From assembly GCF_913777145.1 (NCBI RefSeq), contig NZ_CAJYPS010000027.1:372001-436000 (forward strand): a stretch of 64,000 nt of DNA, given 5' to 3'. The notes below the pieces were generated by a model. It was given only the letters and a program-made list of their open reading frames with translations, ran no database searches and was not told the origin of the DNA. Both the position numbers and the translations under genes were made by a program. This DNA is from an uncultured Roseateles sp. (GTDB lineage Bacteria; Pseudomonadota; Gammaproteobacteria; Burkholderiales; Burkholderiaceae_C). Below, piece after piece: positions 1-8,490 of this stretch. Position 1 is the first letter of the stretch; every line of letters begins with the position of its first letter.

Positions 1-2
1 CC

Positions 3-1142
3 CAGATCTCGGGCGACGTGATCAAGATCGGCTTCCTGACCGACATGTCCAGCGTCTACGCGGACATCGACGGCGCCGGCGGCGTGGAGGCCATCAAGAT
101 GGCCATCGCCGACATGAAGGGCAACATCGCCGGCAAGAAGATCGAGTTCATCTTCGCGGACCACCAGAACAAGGCCGACGTGGCCTCGGCCAAGGCGCGC
201 GAGTGGATGGACACGCAGGGCCTGGACCTGCTGATAGGCGGCACCAACTCCGGCGCCAACCTGGCCATGGCCACGGTGGCGGCCGAGAAGAAGAAGCCCT
301 TCATCTCCATTGGCGCGGGCAGCTCGGCCCTGACCAACGACAAGTGCACGCCCTACACCATCCACTACGCCTACGACACGGTGGCTCTGGCCAACGGCAC
401 GGGCGCGGCGGTCACCAAGGCCGGGGGCAAGAGCTGGTACTTCCTGACCGCCGACTACGCCTTCGGCCAGGCACTGCAGGCCGACACCTCGGCCGTGGTC
501 ACCAAGAGCGGCGGCACGGTCAAGGGCGCGGTCAAGCACCCGCTGAACGCCAGCGACTTCTCCAGCTTCCTGCTGCAGGCTCAAGGTAGCGGCGCACAGA
601 TCCTGGGCCTGGCCAATGCCGGCGGCGACACCATCAACGCGATCAAGGCGGCCAACGAGTTCGGCATCACCAAGAGCATGAAGCTCGCCGGCCTGCTGAT
701 GTTCATCAACGACGTGCACTCACTGGGCCTCAAGACCACCGAGGGCATGTACCTGACCGACTCCTGGTACTGGAACCAGAGCGCCGAGGCGCGCGCCTGG
801 AGCCGCCGCTTCTTCGAGAAGATGAAGCGCATGCCCTCGTCGCTGCAGGCGGCCGACTACTCGGCGGTCACGCATTACCTGAAGGCGGTGGAAGCGGCCA
901 AGACCGACGATGCCGACAAGGTGATCGCGCAGATGAAGGCCACGCCCATCAACGACTTCTACACCAAGGGCAGCATCCGCAAGGAAGACGGTCGCGGCAT
1001 CCACGACATGTTCCTGCTGCAGGTGAAGTCCCCCAAGGAGTCCACCGAGCCCTGGGACTACTTCAAGGTGGTCACGCGCATCCCGGGCGAGGAAGCGTTC
1101 ACCAAGCTGGCGGATTCGAAGTGCCCGCTGGTGAAGAAGTAA
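3..1142 (+). CDS. ABC transporter substrate-binding protein (Peripla_BP_6, LivK-like), 5' end outside window
   Basis: This is the periplasmic ligand-binding protein of a branched-chain amino acid/amide-type ABC importer. The reading frame is open from base 3 to the TAA at 1140-1142. Mature-type sequence (VIKIGFLTDMSSVYAD) begins almost at the window edge, so the start codon and signal peptide lie upstream. About 380 residues are visible, near full mature length. The order of motifs (an N-terminal IKIGFLTDMS strand, then GGTNSGANLAMATVAAEKKK, then a YAFGQAL region) fits type-I periplasmic binding proteins. LivH and LivM follow, so it should feed that permease. The ligand cannot be read from sequence; this subfamily also includes binders of aromatic acids and amides. 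No ATPase gene (LivG/LivF) is seen downstream, so these probably lie upstream. Confidence 0.9.
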   Translation, partial: QISGDVIKIGFLTDMSSVYADIDGAGGVEAIKMAIADMKGNIAGKKIEFIFADHQNKADVASAKAREWMDTQGLDLLIGGTNSGANLAMATVAAEKKKPFISIGAGSSALTNDKCTPYTIHYAYDTVALANGTGAAVTKAGGKSWYFLTADYAFGQALQADTSAVVTKSGGTVKGAVKHPLNASDFSSFLLQAQGSGAQILGLANAGGDTINAIKAANEFGITKSMKLAGLLMFINDVHSLGLKTTEGMYLTDSWYWNQSAEARAWSRRFFEKMKRMPSSLQAADYSAVTHYLKAVEAAKTDDADKVIAQMKATPINDFYTKGSIRKEDGRGIHDMFLLQVKSPKESTEPWDYFKVVTRIPGEEAFTKLADSKCPLVKK

Positions 1143-1345
1143 ACCACCCCCTACCGGCTTCGCCGTGCCAAAGCCGGAGGCTTTGTCCTTCAGCAGGCAC
1201 AAAGAGTCCTCAGGACTCTTCGTGTCCGGCCTCAGTCCCCTCAAGGGGGCGCACCCAGCGGCCCGGCAAAGCCGGTTCCGCGGGTGCCGCTGGAGGAGTC
1301 GGGCGCGCTGCGCGCGGCCCTTCAATGCGCTGATGCAACCACAAG
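1143..1345 (+). repeat. Intergenic repeat, copy A (between binding protein and livH)
   Basis: This non-coding GC-rich spacer begins directly after the stop codon. It contains a CAAAGCC/GGCTTTG hairpin (1169-1185), an AAGAGTCCT/AGGACTCTT inverted repeat (1202-1220), a CCCCTCAAGGGGG palindrome and a 42-base block (1252-1293). The block matches 44124-44165 at 39 of 42 positions. Its first 23 bases match 45999-46021 at 22 positions. No T-tract follows the hairpins, so they may tune mRNA stability or partial termination rather than end the operon. That role is inference. Confidence 0.75.
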
Positions 1346-1351
1346 ACTGAC

Positions 1352-2239
1352 ATGACCGAACTCTTCGGTATCCCCCTCCCCGCCCTGTTGGGCCAGCTGC
1401 TGCTGGGCCTGGTGAACGGCTCGTTCTACGCGATGCTGTCGCTGGGCCTGGCGGTGATCTTCGGCATGCTCAACATCATCAACTTCGCCCACGGGGCGCT
1501 GTACATGATGGGGGCCTTCTTCGCCTGGATGGGGCTGGAGTACCTGGGGCTGAACTACTGGGTCATGCTGGGCCTGGCGCCGCTGGCGGTGGGCCTCATC
1601 GGCATCATCATCGAGCGCACCATGCTGCAGTGGCTCTACAAGCTGGACCACCTCTACGGCCTGCTGCTGACCTTCGGGCTCACGCTGGTCATCGAGGGCG
1701 TGTTCCGCAGCTTCTACGGCGTGTCCGGCCAGCCCTACCAGGTGCCGGACCAGCTCGCCGGCGCCACGAATCTCGGCTTCATGATCCTGCCCAACTACCG
1801 CGGCTGGGTGGTGGTGGCCTCCCTCGTGGTGTGCTTCGCGGTGTGGGCGCTGATCGAGAAGACCTCGCTGGGCGCCAAGCTGCGCGCGGGCACCGAGAAC
1901 CCCAAGCTCGTGCAGGCCTTCGGCATCAACGTGCCGCGCATGGTGACGCTGACCTATGCCGGCGGCGTCGCGCTGGCCGCCTTCGCGGGCGTGCTAGCTG
2001 CGCCCATCCTGCAGGTGTCGGCGCTGATGGGCTCCAACCTCATCATCGTGGTGTTCGCGGTGGTGGTCATAGGCGGCATGGGCTCCATCCTGGGCTCCAT
2101 CCTGACCGGCCTGGGCCTGGGCCTGGTGGAGGGCCTGACCAAGGTGTTCTACCCCGAGGCCTCCAACACGGTGGTGTTCGTCGTGATGGCCATCGTGCTG
2201 CTGGTGCGCCCCGCCGGCTTGTTCGGAAAAGAGAAATGA
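1352..2239 (+). CDS. livH: Branched-chain amino acid-type ABC transporter permease LivH
   Basis: This is an inner-membrane permease subunit of a hydrophobic amino acid/amide importer. Its 295 residues and multiple hydrophobic helices are usual for LivH. The sequence starts MTELFGIPLPALLGQLLLGL and has the family features NGSFYAMLSLGLAVIFGMLN and FAHGALYMMGAF, plus the cytoplasmic EAA-like loop RAGTENPKLVQAFGIN around residues 175-190. It follows the binding protein across the repeat-filled spacer and overlaps livM by 4 bp (ATGA), so the two permeases are probably translationally coupled. No strong Shine-Dalgarno sequence is visible before the ATG. Confidence 0.93.
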   Translation: MTELFGIPLPALLGQLLLGLVNGSFYAMLSLGLAVIFGMLNIINFAHGALYMMGAFFAWMGLEYLGLNYWVMLGLAPLAVGLIGIIIERTMLQWLYKLDHLYGLLLTFGLTLVIEGVFRSFYGVSGQPYQVPDQLAGATNLGFMILPNYRGWVVVASLVVCFAVWALIEKTSLGAKLRAGTENPKLVQAFGINVPRMVTLTYAGGVALAAFAGVLAAPILQVSALMGSNLIIVVFAVVVIGGMGSILGSILTGLGLGLVEGLTKVFYPEASNTVVFVVMAIVLLVRPAGLFGKEK

Positions 2240-3210
2240 ACAAGAAGCTGCTGGGCTACATCGCCCTCTTCATAGGCATCGGCCTGCTGCCGCTGCTGGG
2301 CGCCTATCCCGTGTTCGTGATGAAGGTGCTGTGCTATGCCCTCTTCGCCTGCGCCTTCAACCTGCTGATCGGCTTCACCGGCCTGCTGTCCTTCGGCCAT
2401 GCGGCCTTCCTGGGCACGGCAGGCTATGTGTGCGGCCATGCGCTCAAGGTCTGGGGCCTGCCCACGCCGGTGGGCCTGCTGCTGGGCATGGGCGGCGCAG
2501 CGCTGGTGGGCCTGGTGTTCGGGCTGCTGGCGATACGCCGCTCGGGCATCTACTTCTCCATGATCACGCTGGCGCTGGCGCAGATGCTGTACTTCTTCTT
2601 CCTACAGGCACCCTTCACGGGTGGGGAGGACGGCCTGCAGAGCGTGCCGCGCGGCAGCTTCCTGGGCCTGAACCTGGAGAACGACCTGACCCTGTTCTAC
2701 GTGGTGCTGGGCCTGTTCATCGCCGCCTTCTGGCTGATCTACCGCATCGTGCACTCGCCCTTCGGTCAGGTGCTCACCTCCATCCGCGAGAACGAGGCGC
2801 GCGCCACGTCGCTGGGCTACGACACCGCCCACTTCAAGCTGCTGGCCTTCGTGCTGTCGGCCGCGCTGGCGGGCCTGGCCGGCGCCACCAAGACGCTGGT
2901 GCTGGGCTTCGCGACGCTGACCGACGCGATCTGGACCACCTCCGGCCTGGTGATCCTGATGACGCTGGTGGGCGGCATGGGCACGCTGGTGGGCCCCATC
3001 GTCGGCGCGCTGGTCATCATCGCGCTGGAGAACAAGATCGGCGACCTGGGCAACCTGCTGGCCGACCTGACCGGCGTGACCTGGTTCAACAGCCTGGGCG
3101 AGTCGGTCAGTCTGGTCACCGGCCTGATCTTCATCGTCTGCGTGCTGGCCTTCCGCCGCGGCCTGGTCGGCGAGGCCGGCGCGCTGCTGGAGCGTCTGCG
3201 GCGCGCCTGA
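2236..3210 (+). CDS. livM: Branched-chain amino acid-type ABC transporter permease LivM
   Basis: This is the second membrane subunit of the importer, 324 residues. The ATG at 2236 overlaps the livH stop as ATGA, which fixes the start. It shows the LivM signature (FNLLIGFTGLLSFGHAAFLG, about residues 40-60) and the conserved EAA-like segment SIRENEARATSLGYDTAHFK near residues 185-205, followed by several more helices. Length and order match LivM. No ATPase genes follow; a strong hairpin plus T-run about 20 bp downstream ends the operon here. Confidence 0.93.
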   Translation: MNKKLLGYIALFIGIGLLPLLGAYPVFVMKVLCYALFACAFNLLIGFTGLLSFGHAAFLGTAGYVCGHALKVWGLPTPVGLLLGMGGAALVGLVFGLLAIRRSGIYFSMITLALAQMLYFFFLQAPFTGGEDGLQSVPRGSFLGLNLENDLTLFYVVLGLFIAAFWLIYRIVHSPFGQVLTSIRENEARATSLGYDTAHFKLLAFVLSAALAGLAGATKTLVLGFATLTDAIWTTSGLVILMTLVGGMGTLVGPIVGALVIIALENKIGDLGNLLADLTGVTWFNSLGESVSLVTGLIFIVCVLAFRRGLVGEAGALLERLRRA

Positions 3211-3230
3211 CCCCAACCCGCACCAACGCC

Positions 3231-3270
3231 CAGGGCCGCGCCGGCACATGCCGCGCGGCCCTGCTGTTTT
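3231..3270 (+). terminator. Rho-independent terminator after livM
   Basis: The arms CAGGGCCGCG (3231-3240) and CGCGGCCCTG (3254-3263) form a perfect 10-bp stem with a 13-base loop, followed by CTGTTTT. It lies 20 bp after the livM stop. Confidence 0.8.
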
Positions 3271-3284
3271 GGGCGCCTGGCGGG

Positions 3285-3452
3285 CCCGGATATGTCATTC
3301 AAATAATTTGCTTGATGGCTTGAAAATCACCGCAGCACCTGCTCGCAAGCTCCTCATAAAGTCTCTTCATCGCGCTGCAGTTCGTTGAATTTCTAACGAA
3401 TCTAGGCCTTTGGACGTAGTTCATTTTTTTTGACTTTATCAAGGAGATCACC
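3285..3452 (+). promoter_or_regulatory. AT-rich leader and ribosome binding site of the isochorismatase-family gene
   Basis: This stretch is conspicuously AT-rich for the window (T8 run at 3423-3430, TTGAAA at 3320) and separates the livM terminator from the next ATG. A good Shine-Dalgarno AAGGAG lies at 3441-3446, six bases before ATG 3453. I could not find a convincing -35/-10 pair with normal spacing, so the exact promoter is unassigned. Confidence 0.45.
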
Positions 3453-4103
3453 ATGCCCGTCGCTCAAGCCAAGCCCGCCCAGTCCCTGCTGAACCCCGCC
3501 GACCACGCGCTGATCCTGATCGACCACCAGTCGCAGATGGCCTTTGCCACCAAGTCCATCGACATGGTCACGCTGCGCAACAACGCCGGCCTGGTGGCCC
3601 ACGCCGCCGCTGAATTCAAGGTGCCCACCATCCTGACCACGGTGGCCGAGAAGAGCTTCTCCGGCCCCATGTTCGACGAGATCAAGGCCGCCTTCCCCGG
3701 CCAGGCCGCGATCGACCGCACCTCCATGAACACCTGGGAAGACGAGAACGTGATCCGCGAGGTGAACCGCATAGCCCGCGGCCGCATCGTGTTCGGCGGC
3801 CTGTGGACCTCGGTCTGCATCGTCGGCCCCGTGCTGTCCGCGCTGGAACAGGGCTTCGAGGCCTATGTGATCGCCGACGCGTCCGGCGACGTGTCCGACG
3901 AGGCCCATGAGCGTGCGATGCAGCGCATGATCCAGGCCGGCGCCCGCCCCATCACCTCGGTGCAATACCTGCTGGAGCTGCAACGCGACTGGGCCCGCGG
4001 CGAGACCTACGAGCAGACCACCGGCATCGCGAAGAAGTTCGGCGGCGCCTACGGCCTGGGCATCACCTACGCCAAGACCATGTTCGGCGCCCAGGAAGGC
4101 TGA
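3453..4103 (+). CDS. Isochorismatase-fold cysteine hydrolase (YcaC-like)
   Basis: This is a cytoplasmic alpha/beta hydrolase of the isochorismatase superfamily, 216 residues. Asp24 in ILIDHQ and Cys122 in WTSVCIVG correspond to two of the usual Asp-Lys-Cys catalytic residues. The third position appears to be Arg89 (AIDRTS) rather than Lys, as I also recall for YcaC-type members. The overall pattern (LILIDHQ, PTILTT, NTWEDENV, SVCIVGPVLSA) resembles YcaC. The natural substrate of YcaC relatives is unknown. It has its own AT-rich leader and strong Shine-Dalgarno sequence and is probably monocistronic, since a hairpin follows at 4113. Confidence 0.87.
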   Translation: MPVAQAKPAQSLLNPADHALILIDHQSQMAFATKSIDMVTLRNNAGLVAHAAAEFKVPTILTTVAEKSFSGPMFDEIKAAFPGQAAIDRTSMNTWEDENVIREVNRIARGRIVFGGLWTSVCIVGPVLSALEQGFEAYVIADASGDVSDEAHERAMQRMIQAGARPITSVQYLLELQRDWARGETYEQTTGIAKKFGGAYGLGITYAKTMFGAQEG

Positions 4104-4112
4104 GCCCCGCGC

Positions 4113-4136
4113 GGGCCGGGCTGAAAGGCCCGGCCC
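4113..4136 (+). terminator. Terminator-like hairpin after the isochorismatase-family gene
   Basis: GGGCCGGGC (4113-4121) and GCCCGGCCC (4128-4136) form a perfect 9-bp stem with a TGAAAG loop 9 bp after the stop. There is no T-run, so efficiency is uncertain. Confidence 0.5.
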
Positions 4137-4228
4137 ACCCCAGCCCTTGTGCAGACGACAGCGCACGCGCCGCGCCCTAGTCTGTGCGCCCCTGGCGGCC
4201 CGGCCGCCTGCTGCCCCGGATGCCCGCC

Positions 4229-4900
4229 ATGACCCTCTCCTCCAACCGCGCCGCCACGCTGCTCGCCGCCGTCGGCGGCTATGTCGACACGCTGGGCTTT
4301 GTTGCATTGTTCGGCCTGTTCACCGCCCACGTGACCGGCAACTTCGTGCTGATAGGCGCCGAGCTGTCGCGTCCCCATCCCGGCCACGGCGTGCTGCTCA
4401 AGCTGCTGGCCTTCCCCGCCTTCGTCGCCGCGGTGGCACTGGCGCGCGTGGTGTCCAGGATCTGCGAGCGCCGCCAGCGCTCCTGCCTGGGCTGGCTGAT
4501 GGGCGGCCAGGCGGTGCTGCTGACCGGCTTCATGGTGGCCGGCTGCCTGGCCCAGCCGCTCACTGGCGCCGAGGCACCGCTGGTGCTGCTGGCGGGCTGC
4601 CTGGGTGCGGCCGGCATGGGCCTGCAGAACGCAGCCGGCAAGCTGGCGCTGTCCAAGCTGACGCCGCACACCGTGATGACCGGCAACGTGACCCAGCTGG
4701 TGCTGGACGCCACCGACCTGGCGCTGGGCGCGGCCGAACCCGGCGTGCGCCAGCGCCTGTTCAAGCTGCTGTGGCCGGTGCTGGCCTTCGGCGGCGGCGC
4801 CATCGCCGGTGCGCTGGCCTATATGCACCTGGGCTTCATCGCGGTGCTGCCGGCCGTGCTGGCCGTGGCCCTGGTGGGCTGGGCCGGCGTGCAGGACTGA
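4229..4900 (+). CDS. DUF1275 (YoaK-like) integral membrane protein
   Basis: This is a roughly 223-residue inner-membrane protein of the DUF1275/YoaK family, whose function is unknown. The family pattern is visible: an N-terminal GGYVDTLGFVALFGLFTAHV, then TGNFVLIG, and later GMGLQNAAGKLAL plus TPHTVMTGNVTQL, a duplicated TGN motif in two repeats. Several hydrophobic helices follow. I chose ATG 4229 (MTLSSNR) because homology begins shortly after; ATG 4220 is an alternative. It sits 38 bp upstream of the antiporter gene and may be co-transcribed. Confidence 0.85.
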   Translation: MTLSSNRAATLLAAVGGYVDTLGFVALFGLFTAHVTGNFVLIGAELSRPHPGHGVLLKLLAFPAFVAAVALARVVSRICERRQRSCLGWLMGGQAVLLTGFMVAGCLAQPLTGAEAPLVLLAGCLGAAGMGLQNAAGKLALSKLTPHTVMTGNVTQLVLDATDLALGAAEPGVRQRLFKLLWPVLAFGGGAIAGALAYMHLGFIAVLPAVLAVALVGWAGVQD

Positions 4901-4938
4901 GCCCAGGCGCCGTCGCAGCCGGCTGGCAGACTGCCGGC

Positions 4939-6666
4939 ATGCACACCATAGACCTCGTGCTGCTGGTGCTCCTGCTGGGAGCGCTGACCGGCATCGCGGC
5001 GCGCTATCTGCGCGCCATCCCGCTCCCGCTGATACAGATCGCGCTGGGCGCCGCCCTGTCCTGGCCCCAGCACGGCCTGCACATCCGGCTGGACCCCACG
5101 CTCTTCCTCGCGCTGTTCATCCCGCCGCTGCTGTTCGCCGACGGCTGGCGCATCCCCAAGCGCGAGTTCTTCTCGCTGCGCCGCCCCATCCTGCGCCTGG
5201 CCTTCGGCCTGGTACTGTTCACCGTGGTGGGCATGGGGGTGCTGATCCACTGGCTGATCCCGAGCATGCCGCTGAACGTGGCCTTCGCGCTGGCCGCGGT
5301 GATCTCGCCCACCGACGCGGTGGCGGTTTCGGCCATCACCCGGGGTCAGGCCATGCCCGCCAAGACCCTGCATGTGCTGCAGGGCGAGTCGCTGCTGAAC
5401 GACGCGTCCGGCCTGGTGGCGCTGAAGTTCGCGGTCGCCGCCACGCTGACCGGCAGCTTCTCCTGGTGGGGCGCGGGCCGCGAGTTCCTGTGGGTGGCGC
5501 TGGGCGGTACCGCATTGGGCATGCTGCTGGGCTGGGGCTTTGGCGCGGCGCGCGAGGCGGTCACGCGCCGCGTCGGCGACGTGGCGGCCACGCAGATGGT
5601 GCTGCTGCTGGCGCTGCTGCCGTTCGCGGCCTACATGCTGGGCGAGCGCATCGGCGTGTCGGGCTTTCTGGCCGCCGTGGCCGCGGGCGTCACCACCAAC
5701 CTGGCCGACCTGCGCCGCAGCGAGTTCATCGTCGAGCGCATGCAGACCCAGGGCCTGTGGACCATGATAGAGACCGCATTCAACGGCGCCATCTTCCTGC
5801 TGCTGGGCCTGCAGCTGCCCGCCATCATCGACACCACGCTGAGCCAGGCCGGCGGCCTGTGGTGGCAGCCGCTGACCCAGGTGCTGCTCATCAGCGTCGC
5901 GCTGCTGGGCTTTCGCTGGGTCTGGCTGACGCTGGGCGTGCGCGGCAGTCTGATGCGCGCGCACGAGGCCGGCCGCATGGCCGAGCGCCCCTCACCACTG
6001 CTGACGCTGGCCACCACGCTGGCCGGCATACGCGGCGCCATCACGCTGGCCGGCGCGCTGTCGGTGCCGCTGCTGCTGCCCGACGGCACACCCTTCCCGG
6101 CCCGCGAGCAGCTGATCTTCCTGGCCGCCGGCACCATCCTGTGCACGCTGCTGATCGCCAGCATCGGCCTGCCGCTGGTGCTGCGCCGCCTGCCGCCCAT
6201 GGGCGAGCCCGGCGCGCTGCGCGAGGAACGCCTGGCCCGCCTGGCCGCCTGCCGCGCCGCCATCGCCCACCTGGCCGAGGAGCCCGTGGCCGACACGGCC
6301 AGCGACCCAGCCCAGGCCGCCTGGCGCCAGGAGGCCATGGGCCGGCTCACGCAGGACTACCGCAAGCGCATCGACCTGCTGGAAGACCCGGTCGAGAGCC
6401 ATGCCCCCGAGCTGCAGGCCGAAGCCCCGGAGGCGGTGCGCCAGCGCCGCCTGCGCTACCTGCTGGAGCTGGAGCTGCGCCTGCAGACGCTGCGGGTGGA
6501 GCGCAGCGCGCTCTACGCCGAGCGCCAGGCCCAGCACATCAACGACGAATCGCTGCGCGCGCTGGTGGGCGAGATCGATCTCGCCGAGGTCTCGCTGCGC
6601 AAGCGCCTGGCCGTGGCCCGCAGCCGCACCGGCCAGGCCGGGGCGGCCGAGGACGGCAAGGCCTGA
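4939..6666 (+). CDS. Na+/H+ antiporter, CPA1 (NhaP/YjcE-type) family
   Basis: This is an inner-membrane monovalent cation/proton antiporter of 575 residues. The N-terminal two thirds hold about 12 hydrophobic helices with the CPA1 motifs FIPPLLFADGW, SPTDAVAVSAI and the ion-binding ESLLNDASGLV (the Asn-Asp pair). The last 160 residues are hydrophilic and rich in Arg, Glu and Leu (helical, coiled-coil-like), a cytosolic tail as in bacterial NhaP2/YjcE-type proteins. The start MHTIDLVLL follows the DUF1275 stop by 38 bp. The likely role is pH and Na+/K+ homeostasis. Its stop lies in a short palindrome shared with the convergent neighbour. Confidence 0.9.
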   Translation: MHTIDLVLLVLLLGALTGIAARYLRAIPLPLIQIALGAALSWPQHGLHIRLDPTLFLALFIPPLLFADGWRIPKREFFSLRRPILRLAFGLVLFTVVGMGVLIHWLIPSMPLNVAFALAAVISPTDAVAVSAITRGQAMPAKTLHVLQGESLLNDASGLVALKFAVAATLTGSFSWWGAGREFLWVALGGTALGMLLGWGFGAAREAVTRRVGDVAATQMVLLLALLPFAAYMLGERIGVSGFLAAVAAGVTTNLADLRRSEFIVERMQTQGLWTMIETAFNGAIFLLLGLQLPAIIDTTLSQAGGLWWQPLTQVLLISVALLGFRWVWLTLGVRGSLMRAHEAGRMAERPSPLLTLATTLAGIRGAITLAGALSVPLLLPDGTPFPAREQLIFLAAGTILCTLLIASIGLPLVLRRLPPMGEPGALREERLARLAACRAAIAHLAEEPVADTASDPAQAAWRQEAMGRLTQDYRKRIDLLEDPVESHAPELQAEAPEAVRQRRLRYLLELELRLQTLRVERSALYAERQAQHINDESLRALVGEIDLAEVSLRKRLAVARSRTGQAGAAEDGKA

Positions 6667-6686
6667 CCCCGGCTCGACACGGTCAG
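6663..6686. terminator. Hairpin spanning two convergent stop codons
   Basis: CTGACC (6663-6668) pairs with GGTCAG (6681-6686). The arms contain the TGA stops of the antiporter gene (plus) and the small transporter gene (minus). It could act in both directions, but there is no clear T-run. Confidence 0.4.
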
Positions 6687-7021
6687 CTGCGGCTCACGCA
6701 GACCACGCCGGCACAGATGAGCGCCACGCCCAGCCAGCGCAGCGCTCCCACCTGCTCGCCGGCCAGCAGGCCTATCACCACCGACAGCGCAAAGCCCAGG
6801 CCGACCAGCGGGTAGGCCTTGCTGACCTCCCAGCGCGCCAGCACCGAGAGCCAGACCACCGCGCTCAAGCCATAAAGCAGGAAGCCCCCCAGCACCAGCG
6901 GCTGCAGCAGCTGCTGCAGCAGCGAAGCCTCGGCCTGGCCGCGCATGCCGGCCTTGAGCGTGAACTGCGCGGCCACCGACAGCGACACGCTGATCAGCGC
7001 CATCACCCATCCCGGCATCAT
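6683..7021 (-). CDS. Small four-helix EamA/SMR-like membrane transporter (candidate lipid-sugar flippase)
   Basis: This 112-residue inner-membrane protein has four predicted hydrophobic helices (about 5-20, 40-60, 72-87 and 94-108). Its pattern (WVMALISVSLSVAAQFTLKAG, LGGFLLYGLSAVVWLSVL, EVSKAYPLVGLG) matches the small EamA/SMR group that includes the ArnE/ArnF lipid-sugar flippase subunits. The ATG at 7021 overlaps the stop of the HAD-UbiA gene (ATGATG over TGA), so translation is probably coupled. It is the last gene of a three-gene membrane cassette. A role in flipping a polyprenyl-linked sugar is inferred from context; small-molecule export is the alternative. Confidence 0.8.
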   Translation of the reverse strand: MMPGWVMALISVSLSVAAQFTLKAGMRGQAEASLLQQLLQPLVLGGFLLYGLSAVVWLSVLARWEVSKAYPLVGLGFALSVVIGLLAGEQVGALRWLGVALICAGVVCVSRS

Positions 7022-8490
7022 TCCCCTCCCCAGAGAAACAGGTGGGCGAGCACCGGCACCGCCACCATGCAAGCCACGGCCACCCGGCTGCCGCGGTCCG
7101 TCAACGCGAACACCACCGGGTCGTCGTGCATCTCGCCGCGCGAGGTCTTGACCCAGACGCGCGCCAGCCAGTAGATCAGACCCACGCCCACCAGCCACAG
7201 CACGCTGGTCTGCCCATAGCTGCGCTGCGCGTCCGGCGAACCTATGAACAGACCGAACACCAGCACCGCGCACAGCCCCGCGCCCACGCCCAGCGGCCAC
7301 AGCACCGCCAGGTCCGTGACCCGGTAATCGCGCCCGGTGGTGGACGGGCGACCCTCCTCACCCAGCGCCACCAGCTCCGCACAGCGCTTCACCAGCGCCA
7401 GGCTCAGGAACAGGAAAACGCTGAAGGCCAGCAGCCAGGGCGACAGCTCGATGCCGGTGACCACGCCGCCGGTCACCACCCGGTAGGTGTAGAGCAGCGC
7501 CAGCGCCAGCACGTCCATCAGCACATAGGTTTTCAGCACCCCGCTGTAGACCGTGGTCAGCACCACGTAGCCGATCAGCAGCAGCAGCAGCGCCCAGGAG
7601 CTCAGCGCTGCGATCAGCAGCCCGGCGCCCAGCAGCAGGCCCGCCCCCAGCACGCCCTGCAACAGCGGCAGGCGCCCGCTGGCCAATGGCCGTTGGCGCT
7701 TGCGCGCGTGCTGGCGGTCGTTGTCCAGGTCCCAGAGGTCGTTCAGCAGGTAGGTGCCCGACGCGGTCAGCGAGAACGCCAGGAAGGCCAGCGATGCGAG
7801 CCCCAGCGCCCGCGGCTCCAGGAAGGCAAAGGCGGTCAGCAGCGGCACGAAGATCAGCAGATTCTTGACCCACTGGTGCACGCGCATCGCCCGCAGCCAC
7901 AGGTGCAGGGAGGGCGCCGGGGCCGGGAACTCGCGCTCCGGCCGCGCCCCCGCGGCGCGCGCCTCGGCGGCCAGGCGCGGCGGCACGCCCACGAACACCG
8001 CGCTCTCGGCCGCGGCCCAGATGGGCAGGTCGGCCCGGCTGTCGCCCGCATAGCTGAAGCGGGCGCCGAGCCGGGCACGCAGCGCCTCCAGCTTGTGGCG
8101 GCCCTTGAGGTTTTGCGCCCCCTCGCTGGCCAGCACGCCGTCGAACAGCGGCAGCGCCGCGGCCACATCCTCGGCGATCTGGCGGTGGGCCGCGGTGGCC
8201 AGCCACACCGGCCGGCCGCGTGCACGCTCGGCGCGCAGCCAGTCGATGAACTCCCGCCGCCACGGCAGATGCTGCACCGGCAGCCGGCCGGCAGCCGCCA
8301 CGCGGGCCTTGAAGCCGGCACGCCCCTGCAACAGCCACAGCGGCAACAGCAACAGCAGCCAGGGTCGCGCCCGCAGCAGCGCCACGACCGACTCGACCAG
8401 CGTGTCCGACGCGATCAGCGTGCCGTCGAGGTCCACGGCCAGCGGGCAGAGGTCGGCGCCCGGGGGCGGCGCAGCAGTCGTCTCGCTCAT
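7018..8490 (-). CDS. HAD phosphatase-UbiA prenyltransferase fusion (polyprenyl-phosphate phosphoribosyltransferase-like)
   Basis: This 490-residue two-domain protein has an N-terminal HAD domain (1 to about 190) with DLDGT at 20-24 (nucleophile and acid Asp20/Asp22), Lys133 and the YAGDSRADLP motif near 147-156. A multi-helix UbiA domain follows from about residue 195, with NDLWDLDNDRQHARK near 250-264. The UbiA family joins prenyl chains to acceptors. The subgroup with this NDxxDxxxD(R/K) motif includes decaprenyl-phosphate phosphoribosyltransferase, whose product is dephosphorylated by a separate phosphatase in mycobacteria. Here a phosphatase-type domain is fused on. ATG 8490 follows immediately after the upstream gene's stop, in the same frame. 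Confidence 0.85.
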   Translation of the reverse strand: MSETTAAPPPGADLCPLAVDLDGTLIASDTLVESVVALLRARPWLLLLLPLWLLQGRAGFKARVAAAGRLPVQHLPWRREFIDWLRAERARGRPVWLATAAHRQIAEDVAAALPLFDGVLASEGAQNLKGRHKLEALRARLGARFSYAGDSRADLPIWAAAESAVFVGVPPRLAAEARAAGARPEREFPAPAPSLHLWLRAMRVHQWVKNLLIFVPLLTAFAFLEPRALGLASLAFLAFSLTASGTYLLNDLWDLDNDRQHARKRQRPLASGRLPLLQGVLGAGLLLGAGLLIAALSSWALLLLLIGYVVLTTVYSGVLKTYVLMDVLALALLYTYRVVTGGVVTGIELSPWLLAFSVFLFLSLALVKRCAELVALGEEGRPSTTGRDYRVTDLAVLWPLGVGAGLCAVLVFGLFIGSPDAQRSYGQTSVLWLVGVGLIYWLARVWVKTSRGEMHDDPVVFALTDRGSRVAVACMVAVPVLAHLFLWGGE

